DNA of 64,000 bases, taken from NCBI GenBank assembly GCA_009760855.2, contig WPIO01000076.1, forward strand, positions 126,001 through 190,000, written 5' to 3'. The notes beneath the pieces are model-generated. The model was given only the letters and a program-made list of their open reading frames with translations, did not search any database and was not told where the DNA came from. Below, in pieces: positions 9,363 to 21,259 of the stretch; within the stretch, counting starts at the first letter, position 1, and the number at the start of each line of letters is the position of its first letter. This DNA is from Cristatella mucedo. Lineage: Eukaryota > Bryozoa > Phylactolaemata > Cristatellidae. A program made the translations under genes and the position numbers.

Positions 9363-10515
9363 ATGGAACTAATTGCGAAAATCAAAGGATCAAGCGTTTC
9401 AGATTTGTACTTGGGATTCAACAAAATCGCAAGTCATCGGTGTCTGATACCGATGCCATTAGTCTTAGTAATGCAGCCGGTCATGACTTTGGCGAGCAAG
9501 TAGTTTCACAGTTTTCAGGATCGATTGCAGCAGTAAGATCACTAAACGCTTTGTTGCCGAAAAAGCTTGGAACAATGAGAAATATACTGAACTGTGCGAA
9601 CATGAAAGGAATCTCTGGTAATTATGCTGATGGAACTGGGTTTACTAGTGCAAGGCCTTACAAAGTAAAAAATTATGGCGCTTTAAAGTCAGTACAGCAA
9701 TTCTTTGCTGGCGTTTCTAAAGAAAATCACGACCTTGGCAAAAATACAACTGCTAATGTGAAGGAGTCAGGACTATTGAGTAGGCAATGCGTTGATACAG
9801 CTAAACAACAGGGCAGCATTAAGAACATAAAGGTCACGAGTTTCCCAAGTTAGCTAGAGCTTGGCGGTTTTGATACACAAGGTAAATGCACTGGTACAAA
9901 GAGCTCATCTGCTTGAGTTACTCCAGTAGACATGCCGGCGTTTTACACAAAAGAAGTGCAAGTAGGATTTGGTGTTCCTATTCTAACATGTAATCCTGTG
10001 CCTTTCGGTAACTTTGGAATCGTTTCACACGTAATGTCTTGCTCTGACAAAATATGGGTGTTCCTTTAGTTGAGGAGTGATACAAGTTACGGAGTTCCTG
10101 GAACTTGGATAATGGCGATCGGAATAGATGGATCTTGCAGATACGTGATTATTAACTTTACGGTAGATAAATATGTAAGTCATGTAGAATTTCCTGCTAG
10201 TATAGTATAGAAAATTTCTCTCGGCTGCAGAAGAAAATGACCTGGTGTAAAGACTTGTATTCGAAGGACAGGTGAAATACTTGCTGGAAACTTGAATATT
10301 AACGGCAACCTGATAAAAACTTAAGGAACCCTGTGGATCCTGGCGATGCAGTCAACCAAAAACACATTGACACACATGCTGTCACTAAAGTTTCAAGAGG
10401 AAGTACAGCTGATGGTGATCTTGATATGAACGGTTACCGAGTGATGGACCATGTGAATTATGTTAATCCAAGTGATGCCGCAACAAAAGACTACGCTGGT
10501 ACAAAGTTGGGCTAA
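9363..10515 (+). pseudogene. Fibre-like protein remnant with two adhesin-type repeats
   Basis: An ATG at 9363 follows a TATATAAA-like stretch (about 9354-9361) and opens MELIAKIKGSSVSDLYLGF. A frameshift near 9435 leads into a 137-codon ORF (9440-9853) rich in G, S and N. The same frame continues past a stop with FGVPILTCNPVPFGNFGIVS. The C-terminal part has two units of one repeat: NINGNLIKT, frameshift, NPVDPGDAVNQKHIDTH; then GDLDMNGYRVMDHV with NPSDAATKDYAG (10,333-10,515). The D-M-N-G and P-x-D-A-x-x-K pattern is typical of tail-fibre and adhesin shafts in phages and virus-like elements. It is the only large plus-strand gene in island I. Two frameshifts and several stops make it a pseudogene. 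Confidence 0.5.
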
Positions 10516-10559
10516 ATAAAGAATCGTGACAACATGGCTATCCTTAGACAAAGTCACAG

Positions 10560-11800
10560 CCCTTAGTTTGTATTCTACCTTAGTGCTTAAGCGAGAACAT
10601 GCCTAAATACGAGAATCACTTGTAAGCCATCAACCTGGTTTACACGATACATTTTTAAAACCTAGTGAAAATTGCATGCAACTACTGAATCGATATAACT
10701 TTTACGTAAAGTGTAATCAGTATTTCAAATTACTGGTTATTGGTGATTCAAAATATCTGTTGCTCCCTATCGTAATGAAACGACGTCATAGGTCTGGTAC
10801 TAATATGATACTTAACCAAACACCTTAAAATGAATGAAACGTGGTCTGTTCTAGTTATATGACGTCAGCGCATATTGAACCAGGTTTATTATTGACTTGG
10901 GATTTTTCTTAATATACAGCTGTATATTGTATTCATTTGAATTGTGTATTTACTTGCTATCGATCATTCAGAGCTTGGCAAACAAAATGGAAATAATAGT
11001 TGTTCTTTGAATATACTTGCTGGACCGTTCTTTAGGTTTTTATCCAGAGGTTTGGCTGAAAAAGAGGGTGTTTAACTATTCATACTCAAACAAATATAAT
11101 GCCTTTATTTCCAAGGATGAAGACATTTCAAGCTAGTAACTTACCACATTTTCGCTATCAGCGGTTTCACATCATACTTCGAATGATGCAATCCTGTCAT
11201 TTTAATCTGATGTTGCCGTAGTTTCATGACAAAGTGATTGTTGTGATGTTTTTGATACTCTGTAGATGTTGAGTTTAAATGAATAGTTACCAAAGCCATC
11301 TAGCCTTCTTAATTTGACTGCTGTCAAAATCAAAGATAAGAATTGAAGACAACGAACGTAATGTAGCTTCGATTCAAGAAGAATCTTTTGAAACGTTAGA
11401 ATCTCGAAAACTTTAAGACGAGAGGGTATTTAAATACTGTATTTTAGTGTTAAATACATTATCGGCCTAACATTTCAATTTTCGTAGTTTTTTGGCTTTA
11501 TTTACAGAAGAGTTCTTTTTTAAAGGACTGTCTTGCAAAAATCTCAGCTCTGTGACTGAAATAACCTAATTAAAACCATATTGATTACGGAAAGCCTTAG
11601 TTTTTTTTAAAACCTTTTGATTCCAGATGCGATGCTAAGGAATTTACATGTACACGGTCATGGTAGCCTGAACAATTTTTCTAAGAACAAATGTGTTGCC
11701 TTTTAATTTTTTTACTTTTACCTTTTATTTAATACTCTCAATGCAGCATCTGGACAGACTCTAAAAAGAGATTCAGTTTTTTGAGAGCAACATGTGAATT
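10560..11800 (+). repeat. Repeat family E, copy E1 (partial)
   Basis: This block aligns by eye with 13,640-15,910, for example TATTTCAAATTA followed by TGCTCCCTATCG-like and GAACCAGGTTTAT segments. It also aligns, reverse-complemented, with 57,880-58,330. It lacks the LINE A fragment found inside E2 and E3, so it keeps the uninterrupted arrangement near 11,490-11,530. It ends near 11,800 with a weak LINE A-like terminal stem. No ORF is conserved between copies. Confidence 0.6.
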
Positions 11801-12540
11801 AGTTTTTAAAGTTATCAGTAAGGATAACAGAATAGAACAGTGACGTTATATTGTGTTTAATCTATGAAAGTCAAATAACGACTCATATAAATGATAACAA
11901 TTGTAACTGCTAGTTTTCTTAGTTATTTCGCGTCTATACGGCACTGAACAAAATCTAAACAATAGTCAGCCAACCCCGACCTACGAAATATATTGAATTC
12001 CAAAAACCTGTCATAAGTCATTTTTTTAAAGTCCAGACTGGTTTACGATGAGTTCTAATACGATGCATTCGGACAAAGGCATAGAGAGGTAAGCAAATGG
12101 AGTTTTTAATGCAGATTGAATAGAAAAAGTACGAACAGATCAATGAGATTACATTTGCATACCAAAGCATGGACTGTTTTTGGACATACAGAAGCTGTTA
12201 ATTGCAGCACTGTAGTTTAACTACTATTGTTAAGAGGTGAGTATGATTGTGAAGATTTTGCTGGATGATCATTAATAAAGGAATACATAGACGTCAATAG
12301 TTAATAATGCAGGGAATGGTAAAATCACAACGCAGAAAACGAGAAAGTACGATATCACTCTGAACACTTCTTAACTCTAACAACTTATGAAAGCAAGTAA
12401 GATTCCTCAGCAATAACGACGAACAACTGTCAGATATCATTTCCTCCCCATAATATGCAGCTTCGTGAAACCTAACTGCCGTACACAGATGTTTAAAATG
12501 TTCTTGGATATTTGTAAGACGTAAATTTAAAAAGAAGCTT
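11800..12540. other. Unassigned AT-rich sequence
   Basis: No gene, RNA or clear repeat could be recognised. An 88-codon minus ORF at 12,294-12,560 has no protein-like features and overlaps the start of repeat E2. Confidence 0.4.
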
Positions 12541-15500
12541 CCAAGGCAAAGGTTTATCACAGCATTTGGTGGGTCTTTGAGTGTTGCCTTTCATGTGCAC
12601 GTACCTGTTTACACTGTGCCAGCTGCTTGTGCAAGTAACCACCAATCATTTGGAAATTTTTTATAAGCAGCATGTTTAATGTGCCTTGACTGAGATTCAA
12701 TTTTATGAATTTGCTATACAATTCAAATATTATTTTCACACATAGTAAGATGATAGGTGTCTTGGAATGATGAGCTTGATTATTTAATAACTACTTGATT
12801 AGTTGCTGGGAAAGCCTGATAACCGAATACCTCGGAAAGTTTTAATGTAGCAATTGGTAATTCTAGTACATGCAAATGCACTGAAGTTATAATGCTGGTA
12901 GCAGTGTTCAATCTAAAAGCTAATAAACCACCAGTCACCAGATACTATGATCGACTTGGAGCTATCCCTAGATAACACAATACTGTCATCGAGTAACGCA
13001 TTTCAAATATTGTTTATGTCTTCTATAGTTCAGCAGATTTTCATAGGCGTGAGATTTATTGACTGTTAATGCAACTGCTACACAATCTTTAGACACCTAA
13101 CATACCCTTTTGGTGATGCATGTAGTAATTGCCATTCGTCAATTTATTTTCGGGCGGCACAGTGGAGGTAAAGCCAATTTGTTCTCAGAGACATTACCCT
13201 TACATGTAACAATGATGGCTTACTGTGGTCTTTTGTTGGTAAGCCTCGCTTGCTGGCCAATTATCATGATAATTAAAACTAATCATTTGATAACTATCTG
13301 CTAACATGAATTCGCTGGACTATAGTAATAACACACAGTACGCTTGGTAATCACTGTAGCCCTCATATCTGTATAATTACTGGGGTAGAATCTTACAGCG
13401 AAATACCTTTTCGTACAACGTATTGAGCGAAATATGATTAGTAGGTATTTGTATTCTCTCCATGCATAAGTTGCTGGCTTGGCATTAGGTAAACGAAGAA
13501 ACTTCTCGCCATAACAGAGAGGAAAAATAGATACGAGTTCCCAAACGCAGATTAAATTTCTCGAAAAATGTAGGGCTGCCTTAATAAGCAAAATGAATAA
13601 AGAATCATGCCAACAATGCTAGCAATAGACAAATAGCAGCCTTAGTTTTTAATAATGCCGTAGTTTTTAATTGAGACACGTGCCTAACAACGACAATTAA
13701 CTATACAGCGTCAGCCTAGGTCTCACAGTGAATTCGAATACTCCACGGAGATGTGCAGACAAGCCTGAGTAGATATAACTTTCAAGTCGCAATCAGCTCC
13801 AGTATTTCAAATTAGCTGCTATTCGTGATTCACAATATATTTTGCTCTCTATTATATTGAAACAAAGGCATATGTTCGGTACTAATTTTGTACTTTATCC
13901 AAATAACTTTAAATGCATGCAACGCGATCTGTTCTGGTAGTAAATGAGTTTGTATTGAACCAGGTTTATGAGTGATTTAGGATTTCTCTAAAATTTACAG
14001 CTTTAGGTTGCATTCAATTGAACTTTGCATTTACTGGCTATTGATCTTTCAGAGCTTAGCGGACATAATGGGTCAATGGTAGTTCTTTGAATACACTTAG
14101 GTGACTAGTTCTTAGGGTTTTTACTGTGAGATTCGGTTGAAATAATAGTATGCAACGAATTACACTCCAAATTAATATAATGCCTTTATTTCCAAAGAAG
14201 AAGAGAGTCTATACTATGCTACGTATCGTATTCTAGCTATTCGTCCTTTCACAGCAGACTTTTAATGATGCGAGCCTTTCATTTTAGTCTGATGTTGCCA
14301 AGTTTTCATCACAAATTGATCGTTGCAATACTTTTGATACTCTGTAGATGGTGAGGTGAAAAGAACCTTTCCCTTGAACTTCATGTCTTTGTAGCCTGAC
14401 TGCTATGAACGTGAGAGATCACAATTAAAGACACCAAATGCAGCATGGCTTCGCTTCGAAAAAACCTTTTGAAATGTTGAAATCTCGCTAATGTAAAGGT
14501 TAGAGTGAATTGTAATACTGTATTTTGGTGGTAAATAAGTTCTAGGCACAACATTTCAATTCTTCATAGCGCTTTGGTTCTAATTAAAAGCTGAGGAGCT
14601 ATTTTGGTTGAAGAACATCGGCTCCACAATCAAATTTGCCTACTTTCAGCTACTAATATTGCTAAAAATCAGACTTTTTTAGCTATGGATACCACATCTA
14701 AATTAGTCCAGGCCTTTGTGACGTTATGTCTTGACTACTTTACCTCGCTGCTTGCTGGCCTACCGGTGCGTGCAATCAGCCGCTTACAGCTTGCTCAAAA
14801 CTCTGCATATAGGCTTGTCTGTAGGGGGCGTCGCAGTTACCACATTACACCACTTCTCGCTGACATGCACTAGCTACCCGTAAAATAACGGATCGACTTT
14901 TTAAAGTTTCGTCGCTCACATTTAGGTCTTATCATTCTTTGGCTCCAGGCTACCTGTCAGATCTACTTTCTCACTAGGCTAAGCATCTACCACATGCTTT
15001 TGGAAATCTAACTGTTTACCTACATTTTGTACAAACCTCAAATCAATTGGAGACCTTGCATCTATTTCTTATGCTCTTAAATCCTTGAAATAATTACCGA
15101 CTTCAGTCACGCCATTCCCTCACTTGGAAGGATCCAAAAAAAATTTAAAATGCAGCAATTTATGACAGTATTTAGTAGGTCCGTATGACTCGTCCATGTG
15201 ATGTATATGAATGCTAGCACTGCTGCATGCTGCCACTAACCGTGCTTGCGTGCTTACCCTGCGCATGTCTCCCCTAAACCTGTTATTCATACTGTTCATC
15301 AAGGATGACAGCACTCACCATTCCATCCTGTTTTCTTTGCAGCAAATTTAAAGCACCTAGAAAGACATTGAGTTCTCTGAGAGTGCCTAATTTTCTATGT
15401 TATTATTATCATTTTCATTAGTAAGAAGTATCTTTAAAAACATCTTAGCTCTGGCAGGAATAAATTGATTAAAACCACGATAGTTAGGAAAGGCCTTAGT

Positions 15501-15960
15501 TTCCTTAAAGATTTTCTCTTGCAGAAATGATGCTAAAGAATTTATTTGTACACGATCGTGCTAGCCTGGACTAAAGTCTTAACAAGAATAAATATTCGGC
15601 CTTTTTTATTTTTCTCTCTAATGTAGAATGTCGTCCTTTCTAAAAGCCTTAAGCTCGATATCGACATGAGAAGCCTATACGACAATGGTAGTAAGACTCC
15701 GTGAATCAGGGCCTGTATTGTTGTGTAAGTGCTGCAGATCTGCATCAGCTAATTTTGCTTGACATCATGACACCATGCAACTACACCCATTTTACCAACT
15801 ACCAACTATTTTGTCCAGCTGTCGACGAGGCTTTTCCGCAAAAGCTCCTGGAGAGAAATTCAGTTCTCTGCTGGTGCTATGCAAATGGTCGTTATTTTTA
15901 TTATTACGGGCTTTATGAAACGATGGTCTCGTGCTAGCCAGCTCTATATTATTAACGCAG
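12540..15960 (+). repeat. Repeat family E, copy E2 (longest plus-strand copy)
   Basis: About 3.4 kb that matches 59,370-56,000 in reverse complement over its whole length, with clear blocks at 12,800-12,960, 13,110-13,330, 13,780-14,130 and 15,540-15,760. It starts with a diverged LINE A-like 3' region (GCATTTGGTGGGTCTTTGAG at about 12,565) and ends with a second A-like stem followed by TTATTTTTATTATTA (15,840-15,910). A LINE A fragment (14,600-15,415) lies inside and is shared with E3. No conserved ORF was found, so E is probably a non-coding or thoroughly decayed element. Confidence 0.65.
14600..15415 (+). mobile_element. LINE family A fragment A2 inside repeat E2
   Basis: A 5'-truncated, diverged copy that begins in the distal RT region. 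The frame 14,604-14,873 contains TTSKLVQAFVTLCLDYFTSL and RRSYHITPLLADMH, then shifts and stops. The 3' end has AAAGCACCTAGAAAGACATTG, a matching arm and a short TTATTATTATC tail. The junction on the left (GGTTGAAGAAC) and the element's orientation within E match those of A10 in E3, so the insertion predates duplication of the E block. Confidence 0.75.
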
Positions 15961-16920
15961 TAGGACTTCTTACAAGAGCTTTAGTATTACCAGATATTTC
16001 CCCACAGTTAGATAACCCTTGATAGTTTAAAATCGGTGTGAACAATCCTGATATTTTTTTTATTGAAGACTTAATGTGAAATCATTTCCGTTATTAATAC
16101 AACTCCGTCGTGTTGTGTCGTTGATCGACTTTCACACGTCGCTCTAATCCCTGCGTACGAAATGGGCACTACACTAATATATTTAGTACTGAAGATGTTT
16201 CGTTGATAAATGGCAATTCTAATTTCGAACCTCCACGTATGCCATCACATTCAAAGAACAAAATAGTGGACCTAGCCTTAGGTTTTATCAAACTTCAGAC
16301 TTAGGCTAAAATGTGATGCAACCGAGAATATTTTGACCTTTAAAACAATGCGAACTCTTTTTTACATATCTCTAACAAATATATACAAGTAAATTTGGTT
16401 CAGCTCTGATTTAATCTAACTTTATGCTATATCCATAACAAGCAGAGGAGCAGAAGGTTTGTCAAGATGAGTTTTTAAGGGCTAAATTGCCTTTTTGACT
16501 CCTAGTACGGAAACATTGCCCTACGAAACACCAAAAATTCTTACAAACTTAAATTCTAGTCATATATATATATATATATATAATAAACTGTAAGTAAACA
16601 TTTTGCAATAAATTACGGTTTCATTTAAGTTAGGAACAACTGCGGTTGCAGTGTCTATACTCTTTGTTGATGAAGGTAGGTTTAGTGAGACACTTGAAAA
16701 AAGTCACTGAGATAGCTGTATTCTAGCCGATTATATTAGTCAATCAAGTACTGACTAATAGCTTGTAATAATGTACATGGCATTTTGAATTCATAGTTTG
16801 ATATCCTCCAAACAATTAGCGAGAACTTTTCGTATACAAATACAATATGTTGGGAATGAAGGTGTGCGGGCGAAATCATTGAAACCCAAAACCATTATTT
16901 GGCAGTTTCATGCTGCAGCG
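15960..16920. other. Unassigned AT-rich sequence with a TA microsatellite
   Basis: No coding or repeat match seen apart from a (TA)n tract at 16,562-16,583. Confidence 0.4.
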
Positions 16921-16924
16921 ATAT

Positions 16925-17860
16925 TTACATTATCTCAAAACCAAACTGCTGCTCATTGGACACCGTAAGCCTGTGGCTGGATTAAAATGCTTTGCTCTTC
17001 TAATAGGGGATGCAATTGTGCGACCATCCCCACACGCTCGAAATTTAGGTGTCGTTTTGAACAGCTGCCTTAATTTCAAAAGCTTTATTCAGACATCTGC
17101 CTCTACAGCTACCCATCACATCCAATACGTATCCAAGATAAGGAGGTGCCTCCCCCAATGGCTTGTAAAAAAATTAACTAGCTCTTTAGTTCTGTATCGG
17201 CTTAATTATTGTAATTCCCTTTTGGCTGGGCTACCAAAGAAAGCTATTATGCCACTACAGCGGACTATGAATATGGCTGCAAGGCTGGTCTTCAAGTCCC
17301 AGCGGTTTGAGCACCTGTCACCTTTGCTGGAAGAGCTAGGATGGTTGCCGGTTGAGCAAAGGATACAGACCAAAGTTCTTACGCTTACCCACAAGGCCCG
17401 CCACGGCTTGGCTCCTTCTTACCTAGCTGAACTGCTGCATCAGTTTCAGCCTGTTCGCGCCCTCAGGTCCTGTGTGGACAATAAATTAGCTGTCCCATTC
17501 CTCAGCTTAAAGACAGTTGGCGACAGAAGCTTTAGCTCTGCAGGTCCTAGACTGTGGAACTCGCGCCCACAATTCTTACGCAACGACATCTACTCTCCAA
17601 CTGCCGACTATGGCACATCTTTTTCAGCGGTCCTGGACTGCTACTTCTATGCTACTCACTACCTCAACTGCTCTCTCGACTCTGCTATGCTTCCCACTTT
17701 CTCTTTGTTGCGTGAGACGAAGTCTGTTGGCTACCGAATGCGTACCGAAAGCCACTTAGGCTGTGAGTGCGCTATACAAAACTCTCCTGCATAACACCCA
17801 CATGGTCTTTATGACTTTGTGGAGTTACTGACGGAGATACATTACATTACATCTAGCTTT
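16925..17860 (+). mobile_element. LINE family B copy B1, 5' truncated, TACAT tail
   Basis: A second LINE family, related to A in its RT C-terminal domain but with a different 3' end. The ORF 16,910-17,794 (294 codons, no internal stop) reads KTKLLLIGHRKPVAGLK, then LNYCNSLLAGLPKKA, then LGWLPVEQRIQTKVLTLTHK, the standard order after the RT catalytic domain. The 3' end after the stop reads ATGGTCTTTATGACTTTGTG and ends GGAGATACATTACATTACAT. The uninterrupted frame suggests a recent insertion. It sits in repeat F1, whose sequence resumes at 17,862. The RT catalytic part is missing through truncation. Confidence 0.85.
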
Positions 17861-19759
17861 TAAATGGCCAAGTGGAACTTCTTCAGGTACTTTGGAAATG
17901 ACTTTGTTAACAAATTATTGTTAGCTATCTAATTATCACTGCAGTGTGAAGCACTGAAGTGGATATTTTCGGGTTTCAGCGTTTTAACAGACACATCTTC
18001 AAAGCAAATTGAAAGTATCGATGATTCACAATTCACGAGGCGTTTTGCTATAACACATCGCGGGCCTTACAATTTCAGTTTTAGTTACTTAATAATACTG
18101 AAATTTAAAGAGTACCACTGATTCTAGCTTGAAAAATAATACATCGGGGCCAATGCAGTGACTCTTTGCAACTGGCTCTCGATGCCCGCATTCGTTAACA
18201 ACAAAGCTCAGAAATTTTGAAAGCTGATATTCGAACCGCAAGTATATACATTAATTCTATTATTTTATTCTTTTCAAGTAAATGCATCTGTTTACCACAA
18301 GATTTAGTTTGTCCCTGCTATTAGTTCTTAGAGTGCTTATGCTTGCTGACACTAATGCATGCTGCAGCTCACAGCACTTGTATGCTAACCCAGTGTGCTT
18401 CACCTCTAACCATGTTATTATTGATTGTTATTGAGCATTCTACCACAAGTAATTCAATCGGGCTTCATTTGCAGAACTGTAAAGCACCTAAAAAGAGCTT
18501 AACTTTGCCTGAGAGCGCTTTATCCAATGCATTCATATTATTATTATGGCACAGTTTTTATTCCAAGGTCGAGCATGCATAGGGCTGCGTTCCTCCGTTC
18601 CTTTCACTTCGATGATTTCACAGCATCTGAATTATCTGTGTTAGCAAGCTATCAGTTTCGCAGGTGTGGCTTGTTATTATGACTTGGAAGCAGTGACGAT
18701 ACCTGACCAATTATTTCATAGAAGAAGTCGTGAAGTCCTTACCACAACGAGTTGCTATCAAGCCGGAGGTCATATCTGCCATGGCTGTATCAGGTGATAG
18801 CCAAGTGGAACGTTTGCCTAATGCTGGTGCTTGGCGAATGATTTCCTCACGTGTACTGCCTAGGTGAAGTTTCAAAATTAAATTACACTTTTTTCAAAAC
18901 ATATTTCTTGCACTAAACTTTGGAGAGAGCGTGTTTCTGACCAGGGAAAAGAGGTACAAACATAAGATTGTAAACGTGGCGATGATTCATCGGGATATAT
19001 AATATGGATATTGGGCTATCCTTGAAGCGGTTGGTACCATGCAAACTTAGTTCAGTCTATTATTGTAAAACAAAGCCTGCCTAGCTACAGCTGCAAGTTC
19101 TTATTATACAGCTAGATTTAAATTATTGAGGGAATCAAGTATTTACCATCATATTTAAGCAAGAAAGATGCGTAAGTAGAAGTATTTCGGCAATAAGCGA
19201 GCATTGTGCGACAGTTGAATTTACTGAGAGGCCTGCTTTTAGAGAAAAAAAAGGTAGGGCGCAGAAGGCAAAGTTTAGAAGATGTATACAGCTCAGAATA
19301 AATCCTGTAAAATAGCTTTAGCGGCTGCACGGGCTGGGTTTGTACTTTCATTTGCAGTCACCCGACTACAAATTGAACAAAAAAAGCGGGCTCACTGGGT
19401 GCTGTAACCATTCTCTCATCCTGACACGGAGTGCTCTCAAGTGAGTTCGTGTTCGTTGCAGAATTCTTCCGAAAACCAAAATTCTTCCGAACATCGTAAA
19501 CGGAAACGATACTGCTAAGACCCGTTTTAAGTTATTGCGATTGTTATATGACCGTAGCACTTAAGAAATTACGTGCCTATGGATATCCAAACGTTTATCG
19601 CTTCGGGCTGCTGGGTCTCCCAAGACGGCGGCTGCCTTAGCTACGCCGGCTGCTAGTCTCCTGCATGTCAGTTATGATCATCAGCTGCTGTTATCGCTTT
19701 ATCATCGTCGATCAAATGCATTCCTAGATATTATTGCTGTTGCTAAGATTCGTGAACTA

Positions 19760-20985
19760 TGCATTAATAAAACTCTCCAACTTAGTGGCCATCAGGCCTC
19801 TTGTAACTTCATCGGCCAGACTTAAAGATTGCCTTTTGAATCCTCGCTCAATGTGCAATAAAACTCTGTTAATATGCAATACTATTTCTGGAAATAGTAT
19901 TGAAATGCTCGCCCTAACTGAAAGTTGGCTAAAATCAATAAAGTGCCAACCCGACCTGCGTCATAACATCCCCTGACCTGACCACATTTAAAAGAAAAAC
20001 AAAAAAAACACCTATTTAGGAGAGCATTTAGTGGGTCTCTTTGATTCGTCCTTGATGTGCTTATGCGTGCTGACACTGTGCATGCTGCCACTAACCACAT
20101 TTGCATGCTGACCCTGTGCATGTCACCCCTAACCATATTAGTCATTTTGTTTGTTTTTCAAGCATGATTTTACTTACTATTCTATTGCATATAACTTTGC
20201 AGCAAATGTAAAGCGCCTAGAAAGAGATTAAGTGCTCTGAGGGCGCTTTATCTAGTGCAATATTATTATTATTATTATTAGCCAATTAAAGACGCTACCC
20301 CAGCTGCTTTCTCATTTTTCACACCCCTAGATCAATCAAAACTGGAGGTTGAGTTGCTGTTATCGTGCACTCGAAATTCAACTTCAGGCCATTTGCAGTA
20401 CCATCGAAGTAGTCTTTCGAATCGATTGTTTTGGTCTCACCCGAAAGCAAGCTATCGATAGTGGCAGTAGTCTATAGCAAACCAGGTACCAAATGCTCAT
20501 TTATCTCTGATTTCTCGGATCTCATTTCGATGCTGTGTGCAAGAAATCAATCCTTTCTCGTTATGGGTGATTTCAATGTTCACTTTCATAATTTTTCCGA
20601 CGCCTTCAGGACTGGTTTTTGTGCGTTGCCTGACTCAATGTATCTTGTGGCTTATGTGCATGGCCCTACTAACATCAAGGGTCACACACTCGACCAAATT
20701 TTCTTATACAACTGCACTTTTTCATCACCAATTATTACCAAATATCTCATCTGACCACATGCAGATCTCATTCAATCTACAGTGTGTGCTCACCTCCTCT
20801 AAAATAACCTGTGAATCGAGAAACCTCAAGACCCATGACATCGATGCTGTCCGTGCGATAATATCCACTTCGCCTCTGCTGCTCAGTCCTCCCTTTGACC
20901 TGTCATCATTGTTAGATAGCTACAAGACGACACTAGCTGACACGCCCGACGAGTTTGCACCTCTGACTAAGCGTACTGTGCACCC
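19760..20985 (+). pseudogene. LINE A3 endonuclease domain (EEP family), split by nested insertion
   Basis: The N-terminal part (19,800-19,940) reads CLLNPRSMCNKT and LALTESWLKSI, matching the L-N-x-R-S and A-L-T-E-x-W-L motifs of LINE endonucleases. The domain is then interrupted by A4. It resumes at 20,283 and includes VAVIVHSKFNFRPF, FLVMGDFNVHF (about 20,556-20,588, with the D and N of the active site), GHTLDQIF (about 20,680-20,703) and, after a frameshift near 20,752, SDHMQISFNL. The order matches exonuclease-endonuclease-phosphatase domains that nick target DNA for priming. At least two stops and one frameshift disable it. A linker of about 70 residues continues to 20,985. Confidence 0.8.
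19940..20280 (+). mobile_element. LINE family A 3' fragment A4 nested in the A3 endonuclease
   Basis: Sequence jumps from the endonuclease (GGCTAAAATCAATAAAG) to the last RT codons (ACCTGCGTCATAACATCC), then through the whole 3' untranslated region to (ATT)n at 20,262-20,280. The endonuclease resumes next with CAATTAAAGACG. CAATAAAG on the left and CAATTAAAG on the right form a near-perfect target-site duplication. This short copy inserted into A3 after A3 was in place. Confidence 0.75.
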
Positions 20986-21259
20986 TCGCTCAGACGACTT
21001 ATGGTTTACCTCAGACATTAAACTTGCCAGGTCTAGTAAACACAAGCTTAAAAAGCTAACAAGAGATCTGGACGGACTGTCCATTGAGAGGCATATAAGG
21101 ACTACTGTAGGTCGTACCAATAGATCATAGCAAAGGCAAAGTCTAGCTTCTATAACAACATTGTTGAATCACAAATGCACAATCCAAAAAAGGTGAAGTC
21201 GACTATCCACCATCTCCTCAACCTTAACCTCCTCAACCTTGATCTCAACCTCTCAGATT

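Noticed and set aside
20431-21130. Two overlapping plus ORFs as separate genes
   Set aside because: They are the endonuclease and linker of one LINE ORF2 split by a frameshift near 20,752.
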